Origin: Purpureocillium takamizusanense | Lineage: Eukaryota; Ascomycota; Sordariomycetes; Hypocreales; Ophiocordycipitaceae | Direction: 5' to 3' | Assembly: GCF_022605165.1 (NCBI RefSeq) | Contig: NC_063072.1 | Coordinates: 124,001-188,000 of the forward strand | Length of the DNA stretch: 64,000 nt | Shown: in pieces, positions 55,256 through 64,000 of the stretch | How positions within the stretch are numbered: the first letter of the stretch is position 1 | Layout of the letters: each line of letters opens with the position of its first letter | Position numbers and translations under genes: made by a program | The notes under the pieces: generated by a model | Told to the model about the DNA's origin: nothing | Databases searched by the model: none | The model's input: only the letters and a program-made list of their open reading frames with translations

Positions 55256-58156
55256 GTCGACGGGCGTCTTCAACAACTATTCTCTCTCCTTCTATGCTCG
55301 GGGACCCGCTCTCCACACCACACTCGCTTTCTGCTTCTTCACAGGAGTAGGCTTAACTCCGACACCTTGTTAGTGGTCGGACGAGGGATTGGAAGAAGAC
55401 GACGATGGTCCAGACGGATTCGACACGCGCTGAAGCCGAAGACTCGGGGCAGCTCAGACCGCCCTGCTCTAGTGAGGGCGGGGGCCGCGAGCCTTTATTC
55501 TTCAACGCCTGGGTCGCACCCGTGATCATCAGACGAGTTGTCTGACGCTGCGAGCCGCTTAGGCATCACAGATGCTACTACGTGTACTACTTGCACTCGT
55601 CATCACGCAAGAACATGGCCAAGCATGCGCAAACTGAACGGTCGCGTCTTTGCCGTGTTGAGCAGGTCAGCGAGCCCGCGAGCTCCGTAACCTTCCCCTT
55701 TTGGGGTGGAACCCCCCCCCCTGTGGCACTCGACTGATGCCGGCAGGAACTTTTTTTCCCTTTGCATGATGCAGCGGAGGTCGGAATCTTACATGACATC
55801 TACTACGTAACGTAATACTTGCAAAGGGGGAAGAAGGGTGGCGAGGGGAGGGTGTCATGGGGGGATTGCTCAGCTGGGACCAGTAACGAACAAGATTCCG
55901 GGCCCATCTCGTCCCGGATTTTGGAAGCGACCTTCTCGAATCGACAGGAGAAGCGGTCCGTTTCTATACTTGGCGTCTCCGGGGCAATGCCCGCCCGTCC
56001 CCGCAATCGTCAACGCGCCGCCATCCAACTGCCGATCGCCTAGGGCGCGCCGCCTTGCGACCTGCCGGATTGGGAACCGGGGCCGGGGTATGCATAGATA
56101 AGGCCCCAGAGCCTTTGAGACGACCTACATTTCAACGACGGTTCGTTTTAGCTTGAGTGTTTCTCGGACGCTGATCTTTTCTTGTCTGTTTGTGTTTTGG
56201 GTGGGCGTCTGGGAGGGCTTGACGCGGCACTGCTTTGCTGTGAGGGAGCGAGCGAGGGAGTAGGGGAGAAGGAGCTTACGCCGTCCCGTCCCGTCCTGTC
56301 GCCCGAACCTCGGAACGCGGACGTCATTTCTTGACGGTCGCACTCGGGAATCGCCAGCCGTCTCCCGGGCACGACCGCTTGCGCTGATTACGCGTGCGAC
56401 GTTTGTCTGTGTGTCCGACCCGTCTGCGGCCGCACCAGAAGGGACATATGAGGCGCCATTGTGCGGTGCGGTTCTCGTACAGCAGGAGCCCGTAGCATAG
56501 AGGACCTACTGTACGTATGTACGTACGTAGGAGCGAACTGCTAGATAGATAGTAGATGGATGGGCGGCGACGGGCCGCGAGACGGAGTCGGCACCGAACT
56601 CGATACTAGATAGATTGCCGGGCCGGGGGAGGGGGGCATAGAAAGCATAGGTAGGGCAGATTCTTGGTCGGCATGGCGCTTGGCTTGTTTGTATGCATAG
56701 CATGCCCCCGCACCTAACCTGCCGGCGAGGGTGGTGACAATAGCGTCTGCCTCCCAGAACCGCTACGCTGATTTACTTGTCCGACGTCTGTGTATCCCCG
56801 TCTGCGACTGAACTGCAAGCAATATGTATGAGCCCAGCCAGCGGTACTAGTATGCCGTCGGGTCTTCATGCAGAAGCTCGTGGGCACATACAGATGGAGT
56901 AGCGACCTGCTAGATAGAGAGATAGATAGATGGTCGAGACGGGCCGCGTGTATTGAAGAGGGGGAAGGAGACGCCACCAAGCTTGAGATATATATTTCTA
57001 AATCGGGCATATAGACTCAAGGCCTAGATTCAGGTTTTCTTTCTCGGTACGCTACTCACTTGGCCGGGTGGGTGGATGCATGGGGTCCCCGCACCCACCC
57101 AATAGAGATGGCGAAAGCTTGGTACATGCTATGTTGGGCCTAAGAAGACTCAGTATCCTTTGGTCCCTTGGAAGTTTGGAAGAGTTTGAGGTGGGTTTGT
57201 GGGTGGGTGCGTGTGTGGAAGGTGGTCTTGGCATTGAGGGTGCTTGAGACTTTGGGTCAATGACAAAGAAGATAAGAAAGAGAAGCTGCAGAGGGAATGT
57301 GAAGAAGAAGAAGAAGAAGAACAAGTCGGTTAAGGGCGGCTGGCGGTAGGTAGAGGGCGCCAACGCCGCCGCTTGCCGAGTCTTCTTGTTCTTACCTCGT
57401 TTTGGTTCCGCACTTGGCGGGGACGGATGAAGCGGACGCTCAAGATGCGATGACTGTGGGGTTTGGACAATGTTGCTGAAGTGTCGGGCTGCTGCTAGTG
57501 CTGCAGACGTGATAGTAGACTTGGCAAGAAGCAAGAGGAAAGAATGCGTCAAACCGACTTTAACGAGGGTCGGATGATGATAGTTGATCATTCACGAAAG
57601 AAAGGTGACCTTGGGCGTTGTGTCTAGGGGGTCTGGGCAATGTCGCAAGCGCCTTCCAAGCCTGACTTGATTCTTTCTTTCTTTCTGCTTCTCTACTCAG
57701 TCACCCTTGGGCGCATGCGCTTGCATCTCGTAGTAGCTAGGCAGGGCCACAAAACAAAAGGTCAGCACGTTTCAAGAGCCATACGCTGGACACACATCAG
57801 TCTACATGCTACGCGCCGTCAAAGTGCTCAACGAAGATGGTTGGAGATTATCTAGCAGGCAAGATAAGCGAGTACCAGACCTGCCTCCTTCTAACATCCA
57901 CCACAACCACACAGTGTCTCACTCCACTCAGAGCTTTTGCGGCACTGCATCTTTTTCTCGTTGAATCATTTAGTCTTGTGACGGGATCTCTCCGCCCTTG
58001 CGCCCTCTCTGTGCTCACTACTCACATACTCGCCTCCCGGCCGTTGGTGATCGTTGGTAGTTCACCATATACCCCTTCCCGGCGGGCTTCGTCGTCGTCG
58101 TGAGTAGCGCAAGAAGGAGGAAGGTAGGAAGAGTGCGGCCGGCAGCAGCCCCCATC
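55256..58156. other. 2.9-kb gene-free stretch
   Basis: No gene is supported. It holds the carboxypeptidase promoter, GTAC/GTAT words at 56512-56530, a GAA repeat at 57303-57320, TTTC repeats at 57671-57682 and the 3' flank of the repeat-containing secreted protein gene. Long frames at 57052-57591 are low-complexity and not credible genes. Confidence 0.5.
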
Positions 58157-59023
58157 TCAAAGACGGACACGGCGTCCCCTCTGGCGGTTGGCGAGGCCGA
58201 ACGTCGGCCCGCTCATGACAAATCCGTCGGCGGAGCTTCTCTTCACAGGCTCGCTGGGCGGAGGGGTCTCCGGCACGGGCCTCTCGACCGCATCGTTCTT
58301 GGCCTTCTCAATGTACACGCTGCGGTCCCTGAGGCAGTCCTCCTCGGACGCGTACTTCTTCCCCTGGCCTTTCCAAGCGTGGCTCCGCCAGAGCGGGCTC
58401 CAGAACCAATGGCAGTACTTGACGGTCCCGATGAAGTCCTCCCTGAGCGACGGCTCGATCTCCGGGCAGGGAGGGGTCAAGAACTCCATGATGCCCGTCT
58501 TCCCGGCGGACCTGGCGAGGGCGTCTTCGCGGGTCTCGTGGGCGGCGAGGCATTCGCTTTCGCTCTGGTACGGGGCATCCGAGGTCGCGCGCACGGCGGG
58601 ATCCTCAAAGAGCCGGCAGTACTTTGCCGTGCCGCAGTAGCCGTGGAAGTGCCGGTGGATGTTGGCCGCGGTGCATACTTGCTTCTGGCAGCTGGGGCTG
58701 GGCTCCCGCCAGGGCTGCAAGACCGTGCTGCTGCTTGTGCGGTTGGGGTTGGGGGCGTGGTCTTCCAGGCATGCCTTGCGGCTCGGGTAGTCATCGTTGG
58801 TATATGGATAGAACAAGCTGCCGTCCAGGTCCCGGAGGTACATTTCGCAAACCACTTCGGTGCCGCACGCCTTCTCGTCCACCCGGGGATGTTGACACTC
58901 TGAGTAGCCGTAAGAACGCCCTCCATCTTCGAATATCACGGGTTCTGGCGTGGGGAACCACGGCTTCTTGGTCTTGACGCTCAGGGCCGCGCCGGAGAAG
59001 AGCAGGAAGAGGGCGGGCTTCAT
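58157..59023 (-). CDS. Secreted cysteine-rich protein with three internal repeats
   Basis: The single exon gives 288 residues from MKPALFLLFSGAALSVK, a signal peptide. Three copies of a ~40-residue module are visible, each opening GT..(V/Y)C and closing with an S/E-rich turn before CL: GTEVVCEMYLRD to KACLEDH (about 54-87), GTAKYCRLFEDP to ECLAAH (about 131-162), and GTVKYCHWFWSP to DCLRDR (about 200-235). Cysteines are paired within modules, and single linkers carry further pairs (SCQKQVC). The C-terminus is Pro-rich then basic. No family is recognised; a secreted adhesion or effector-like role is only a guess. The ATG is unambiguous. Confidence 0.72.
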   Translation of the reverse strand: MKPALFLLFSGAALSVKTKKPWFPTPEPVIFEDGGRSYGYSECQHPRVDEKACGTEVVCEMYLRDLDGSLFYPYTNDDYPSRKACLEDHAPNPNRTSSSTVLQPWREPSPSCQKQVCTAANIHRHFHGYCGTAKYCRLFEDPAVRATSDAPYQSESECLAAHETREDALARSAGKTGIMEFLTPPCPEIEPSLREDFIGTVKYCHWFWSPLWRSHAWKGQGKKYASEEDCLRDRSVYIEKAKNDAVERPVPETPPPSEPVKRSSADGFVMSGPTFGLANRQRGRRVRL

Positions 59024-60804
59024 GGTGTCGATGGGAGCTCCTTTTGCGCCTGGGTAAAGTGTGACAAAATCCTTTGATTGAGTAAGATGCAGTAGTAAGT
59101 TTTAAAAAGGTGTGATTGTCTTGTCGAGCGCGCACTTTTGAGATTGTCGTACGCAGGACGTCAGAGGGTTATATAGATATAGACGCGCCGGATCTTCACC
59201 CCATGACAACGAAGCTCTATTACATCGGCAAGTCTGTGCTCTTCCCTCGCCCGCCGTCTATTTGCTACTATCAAGCGGCGGATGAGGGCGCCCTGGCGAG
59301 CGGGCCGGCCGTTTTTGCCTATCACCGACTCGACAGCCCATTGTGCGTTCAGAGCAGCAGAAGGGCCCCGCGCTATACGACATGCATGTGTGTTATGGCG
59401 TGTTGCGGCATAAGAAAGGAATCCACTACGGCCTTGGCTATGGGTGCTTTCGCTGAAGCATCTCGAAGGCTCGTGCATTCGCTGCCTGCATGTGTATTGT
59501 GATTCATGCTGTACAGAGACACAACTGTACACGGCGTCTCACGACGTTATTAGTACCATGATAGCATTCTTCACACGTCTTGGTGATGCCATCCCATTGC
59601 AGCCTTATTATCGCGCACTTCATGTGCGCGCTCAAATATTTGTACTATGCGGTATTATGGCGCTCGCCCCCCCCCCGAGGTCATAGAAGACGTTTGTTAC
59701 TTGCGTGTACGCATTAAAGAAAGATTTAACGAAAGTAGGGAGTCAGGGCTTGGTTTCTAGAGAGAACCCTGGACTATTACAAAGTTCGTACCTTCCCAAG
59801 TCCCCCCCTGCCTCATGTACGAGACTCGCTTCGCTACCATGTACTAGAGCTCGCATGAATTGATGACTACTACCTCTCATGCACCCATGGGCCAACGCCG
59901 AGCAGCAAGCCGCGCGCGCGTGTTTGCTGACGCGTTTCCTCCCGTCCTCAAGTATGTTCGAGTGATCCCACCAGACAAGGTCGATATATATACTTGCCTT
60001 GTGCAGTGCATGCCAGCGCTTTTCGTATTGCCAATAACATACGCCGAGTTTATGCACACCCGTTCTCACTTAGCCCTTCGGCCATTAGGGACGGCGGGCC
60101 GGCCGGCATTAATAAAATCCACCACATCTGGCTCAAAGAAATAAAGTTCCGAAACCCAGCTTGAGGAACAAAGTTCCATGTCCGACGCTCGAAGGATTTC
60201 TATGGGCCGTTTACCCCGCCCTCAGGCTCGGCTAGTAACGTTAGTACTAGGATCTGAGAACTTGAAGTTGAACATAGCTTCCGACAAGTCGCCATTGAAA
60301 GCGTATTACAAGCCTCCTTCGCGCAGCGACCAGTCTCGAGAGCGGAGTGCAAAGGCCGGAGCCAGCGCCAGTTCTCGACGCCTCCCGCCAGGAGCCGGAG
60401 CAACTGCCAGTATTCGTACATCTTAGCTGGCTGTCAGAGTCAAAGTCGATGTGTGTCTCTCGAGGTGAAGAACCAAGTCCACGGTAAACTTTATGCCCCA
60501 AGGCTCGGCGTGGAGGGCGGGACTGCCTTGCATTCATTCCTCGAGGCGTTCCTATGCAGTAGTACACGGCGATGTGCGGGAATTTCCGCTGTCTCGCCGC
60601 CTTTCCTCGCAGATTGTCAGTCTAGAGATATCTGAGGCCCCTCCTTTCTTTTGCCCGGATGTCCATCCCCTTTGCTCTTTGTATTGCACAGTATTTCTGT
60701 ACGCCCCTGCCCCGAGTCGGCGAGACGGACGGTAGACGTCGATTCCACCACCATTTATTTACGCAGTCCAGCCTCATATATATCCGCCTCCCTTTCTTTT
60801 ATAC
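59024..60804. other. Gene-free stretch between two secreted-protein genes
   Basis: No gene is supported. It holds the promoter of the gene ending at 59023 and the 3' flank of the lipase gene. The sequence is less GC-rich than its surroundings but not RIP-like. Confidence 0.5.
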
Positions 60805-62469
60805 TCACAGCTCACCAGCCGTCTTGTTGTCGCCGCCGCCGCCGCCGCCCAGGAACTTGGGGAGCCTAAACTCGGGCGGCGTCTTGGTCCACCGGCCGCC
60901 AAACGGCGCGCGCCTCGTCACGCGCGAGCACAGGTTGCCATTACCGCCGCCGCCGCCTTCGCCGCCGTCACCCTCCTTCGTCTCATGAGCATACCGCCCG
61001 CCGGCGAAGCGCCAGTCGATCCAGCCCATCCACTCGGCCTCGGCCGCCGCCGGCAGCGGGCTGTGCTCGACGCCCGGGTACAGGCGCAGGTGGACGGCGT
61101 TGCCCGCCGCGCAGCTCGCGTTCCAGGCGCGCTCCGTCGTGGGCGCCAGCACCGACGTGTCGGCGAGCCCCTGGACGACGAGCACGGGCGCCGGGCTGCG
61201 CGCGCCGGGCAGGGCGGGCGCGTGCCGGGCCTGCCAGTCGAGCATGTAGGGCGCGTCGTGCGCGATCCCGCCCGTGGTGTTGACGAGCGGGCCGTCGTTG
61301 GCGAAGAGGTCAAACGTCAGGCCCATGAGGGCGTTGGAGCACATCTGCTTGGCCTCGGCGAGCTGCACGCGCCGTCGCATCGTCGCCGACAGCAGCGTCG
61401 AGCGGAAGGCTGGGTTGGCGCGCTCCACGGCCAGGGGCAGGTAGGGCAGGTAGCCGGGATACTTGATGACGTTGCGGTCGATGCCGCTCCCGCCATCACC
61501 ACCACCACCACCAGTGTTGTTGCTGTTGCTGCTATTTCCTGCTCCCCCCTTGGTCAAGCCGCCGAGAAACATGTCGACGACGTACGTGGCGGGCGAGAGC
61601 GCCACACTACCCAAATAACCCTCATCATGGCGCACGAGCTCGCTCTCGGCCAGCTTCCACGCGGTGCCGCCGCCCTGGGAGTGCCCGACGGAGAGCCACT
61701 CGCGGCTCAGCAGCGCCCCGCCGCCGCCTCCGAAGAGCTTTCGCGCGGCGACGACGCTGTAGTAGACGTCGGTGGCGTGCGCGTCGAAGCTGCAGTACTT
61801 GTGCGCCGTCGCGTTGTTGCCCAGCCCAGCGTAGTCGGTGCCCACGACGGCGTACCCGCGCGCCGTCAGGGGCTGCCAGCTCGTGTAGTCGAACATGTTG
61901 GGCCCGTTGGACGGCGCGCACCCGGCGTAGAGGCCGATGGTGCCGTGCGCCCACGCGACGAGCTTGTACGGGGTGTTGTTGTTGGTGGTGGTGTTGTTGT
62001 TGCGCTGCTGCTGCTGCTTCCTCCTCCTCTTCTCATCGTCATCGTCGTCATCGGCCGTCGCGGCGCCACGAGCACCCCCCATGCCAGGCGAGTACGGAAA
62101 CGCAATAAACCCCGTCGCCGGCACCAGCCCGCCGTCCAGATCCACCGTCACGTACTGGAACTTGAACGCCGCCGTGCCCGCCCGAAACGTCCGCGCCTCC
62201 GGGTCCATGGGCTGCACCTTGAGCACGTCGCCGGGCCTGCTGCCGCTTCTCGAAAAGTTGCCCGCCGTCTCGTAAAAGCCAAAGTCAAAGTCGCGCCCCA
62301 CGACGTCCAGGTCCGCCGCGTTCGTCAGGCCGAGGATCCGCTGGCACTCGCGCCCGCAGTCGTGCGCCTGCGCCTCGGACGCCGTGACGTTGTAGTTGGA
62401 CGCCTGCCGGGCGGCGGCGCAGAGGCCGGCTGCCGCCACCGTGGCGAGGGACAGCGCGTGGGTGCGCAT
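60805..62469 (-). CDS. Secretory lipase (LIP family)
   Basis: This is a secreted triacylglycerol/ester hydrolase of the alpha/beta type. The single exon gives 554 residues. MRTHALSLATVAAAGLCAAA is the signal peptide. The core reads YKLVAWAHGTIG, the nucleophile elbow VGHSQGGGTAWK (Ser ~264), VVQGLADTSV with the acid (Asp ~437) and YPGVEHSPL with the His (~469). Paired cysteines are present (HDCGRECQ). Low-complexity insertions occur between core elements: an Asp run and Lys/Arg/Gln/Asn run at ~140-165, a Gly/Ser/Asn run at ~308-328, and Gly-rich segments near the C-terminus. They are absent from typical LIP proteins and lie at loop positions. The start is the ATG at 62469; upstream the frame runs through a TATATA tract and is probably leader. 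Confidence 0.86.
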   Translation of the reverse strand: MRTHALSLATVAAAGLCAAARQASNYNVTASEAQAHDCGRECQRILGLTNAADLDVVGRDFDFGFYETAGNFSRSGSRPGDVLKVQPMDPEARTFRAGTAAFKFQYVTVDLDGGLVPATGFIAFPYSPGMGGARGAATADDDDDDEKRRRKQQQQRNNNTTTNNNTPYKLVAWAHGTIGLYAGCAPSNGPNMFDYTSWQPLTARGYAVVGTDYAGLGNNATAHKYCSFDAHATDVYYSVVAARKLFGGGGGALLSREWLSVGHSQGGGTAWKLAESELVRHDEGYLGSVALSPATYVVDMFLGGLTKGGAGNSSNSNNTGGGGGDGGSGIDRNVIKYPGYLPYLPLAVERANPAFRSTLLSATMRRRVQLAEAKQMCSNALMGLTFDLFANDGPLVNTTGGIAHDAPYMLDWQARHAPALPGARSPAPVLVVQGLADTSVLAPTTERAWNASCAAGNAVHLRLYPGVEHSPLPAAAEAEWMGWIDWRFAGGRYAHETKEGDGGEGGGGGNGNLCSRVTRRAPFGGRWTKTPPEFRLPKFLGGGGGGDNKTAGEL

Positions 62470-64000
62470 CGTTGTGGTGATGGTTGGTGTTGAAGCCTTC
62501 TCGATGGTGCCGTCGTGATGTATATATATATACGTCGTATGAAACGTCTTGTTGCTGTACTGCAACGCGGACTCGTGCTGTCGGGTCGTCAGGTATGTAT
62601 GTAATTAGCAGATTACCATCGCAGCGTCTCCTACACAAGGCGCGGCGTCTCCTACATCTTATATACCCCTCCCATGCCATCCATCCATCAGCCCTCTACC
62701 CTCTGCGTGCGGCTCATCTTCTCCGCGGCTCATCAACCCCATCGTCGTCATCCCTCCTCCTTCCCCCCCCTCCCCCCTCCCCCGTCCCCCCATCATCATC
62801 ATCATCCACATACCTAGACTCTCGGCTCCTTCCACGCAGCCAATCCACATCCCCGGCAACACTCCGTACGAACCTACGTACGTATCATCATCGACCGTGC
62901 GGACGCAGGGCTGTGCACCGCCCAGCGATGCGGGCCCCTCCGCAATCCATCTCCCAATCCGAATCTCCCACCCCACAGCCATCCTTCTCGCGCGCGAACC
63001 ATGCAGCAAGGCAAAACCAGACAGGCCCAAGGACACCCCGACTCCATCCCTCCCCCTCGGCGGCAGTTCTAATCGCCGGCTCCACGCACGGCATGGAACC
63101 TCAGCCCCCATATTCTTCCTTCTTGCTAGCTGCGAGCTGCGTCTGCTGCCTCAACCCACCATCCCCCTCCCTCCCCTCCCTCCACCCTCTTCTTTACCCC
63201 TTCTGCAACCATCTCGCGCGCCCGAATGGTCATGCATGCATACTACACGCATCATCCCCCCGGTACCCCGGGTCCTCCGCCGCCCATCGGGATCGGCGAC
63301 CCGTCCTCGCCGTAAAAGCGGACCCCCGGCTCCGTCTAGCGTCCTCCGCCCAGCCACCAATCACCCGCCCGCCAAACCCCCCGGCGGCCCCACCACGGGC
63401 CGGCCGACCGAACGACCGACCGACCGACCGACCGAAGCTTCTACCTCTAATCAACGATCCCTTGGCTGGCTTTGGGGGGCTCCGGGCGGTGTTTCGGCCT
63501 CTTCTCATCCCCGAACGAGGCATACCACGCAGTCGAGGCAGGCAAACGGTCACGCCTTCTCCGTGAATCGATATCATGCCTGGCTACCTATACGGTACTA
63601 TCATGCCCATATCCGCGTGTCCTCTGCTCTCCCATGTCCTCTTCTCCCCCTCGCCCTCCCTCTCATCCCACTGCTCGACACACCCGGCCAGTCCATACCA
63701 GCCCTTCATCCCGTCTCTAATAGCCGATCCCATCACCTTGGACCCTGCCCCCGTCAACCATGTCCAGCAGCTCCTCTGCCAGCAACAACATTTGCGCCGC
63801 AGCACCCTCGACGCCGGCCTCACACCGCCCCTGCGGACTCCAAGTGCCATCCCTGGTGACCACCGACTGCGCAGGGGTCGAGTCGTCTACCGTCCCGTCG
63901 TGCACCGCCCCCGGCGATGGTCCGTGCAAGCATTTCCTTATCCTTGCGGACACGACTCCGACGTCTGCAGCATCGCCCGAGTCCTCGCTGGCCCTCGCCC
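62470..64000. other. Lipase promoter and gene-free right end
   Basis: A TATATATATATA tract at about 62521-62532 lies ~55 nt upstream of the lipase start. Beyond it are C-rich and CAT-repeat segments (62756-62812) and a GACC tetranucleotide run at about 63407-63434. No coding region is supported. A gene could continue past the window edge. Confidence 0.5.
63407..63434. repeat. GACC tetranucleotide repeat
   Basis: Six to seven consecutive GACC/GACCGACC units, opening with CGGCCGACCGAAC. Confidence 0.8.

Noticed and set aside
57052..57591. 179-codon minus-strand frame with a Phe run
   Set aside because: The Phe run comes from a GAA microsatellite; nothing else supports a protein.
60985..62493. 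502-codon plus-strand open frame opposite the lipase
   Set aside because: Antisense shadow of the lipase gene; composition is Arg/Val/Gly-rich without family features.
62484..63566. 360-codon plus-strand frame at the right end
   Set aside because: Pro/Ser/Arg-rich low-complexity translation running through a TATATA tract and promoter-like DNA.
1..64000. CRISPR arrays, rRNA genes or prokaryotic operon signals
   Set aside because: No regularly spaced repeats or rRNA cores are seen; introns and gene content are eukaryotic.

Overview
The window is nuclear DNA of a filamentous ascomycete (Pezizomycotina, most likely a Sordariomycete). The evidence is GC-rich coding sequence, 50-120 nt introns with GTRNGT donors and CTAAC-type branch points, a septation-network GTPase, G1 (eqolisin) and S41 secreted peptidases, small secreted cysteine-rich proteins, a fungal gasdermin, and an AT-saturated island with the CpA/TpG depletion expected of repeat-induced point mutation (RIP). 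I read 20 protein-coding genes. I see no rRNA, convincing tRNA, CRISPR array or intact transposon.

Layout. 1-23 kb is a GC-rich housekeeping block: a small single-pass membrane protein, Spg1/Tem1 GTPase, glycine cleavage H protein, hydroxymethylbilane synthase, a small secreted protein, the nine-exon proton-translocating NAD(P) transhydrogenase, and the complex I subunit NDUFA12, which has 21-nt and 7-nt exons. 23.2-41.8 kb is an accessory island with more balanced codon use. It opens with a ~0.95 kb RIP relic, then an S41 secreted protease, then a three-gene group: an acuF-like C2H2 zinc-finger protein facing a gasdermin, which is followed by a subtilase carrying a large N-terminal regulatory region. 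A G1 glutamic peptidase and a secreted cysteine-rich protein complete it. 41.8-64 kb returns to housekeeping and secreted genes: PGS1, a divergent mitoribosomal pair (uL4m/mL38), an ATF-type bZIP factor, RPA3, an M14 carboxypeptidase, a triple-repeat secreted protein and a secretory lipase.

How they work together. The most interesting unit is 27.7-35.8 kb. The gasdermin plus subtilase match the HET-Q1/HET-Q2 type of regulated cell-death pair known from Podospora, in which the protease trims the gasdermin C-terminus to release pore-forming activity. Here a long zinc-finger protein with a triplicated 21-residue repeat shares the 318-bp gasdermin promoter region and is a candidate third component. 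Several flanking genes act in mitochondria (GcvH, NNT, NDUFA12, PGS1, uL4m, mL38).

Exon boundaries were derived by hand from reading frame, splice consensus and family expectation. They are good to the base for most genes. They are least certain for the first exon of the subtilase, the last exon of the gasdermin and the 5' end of uL4m.
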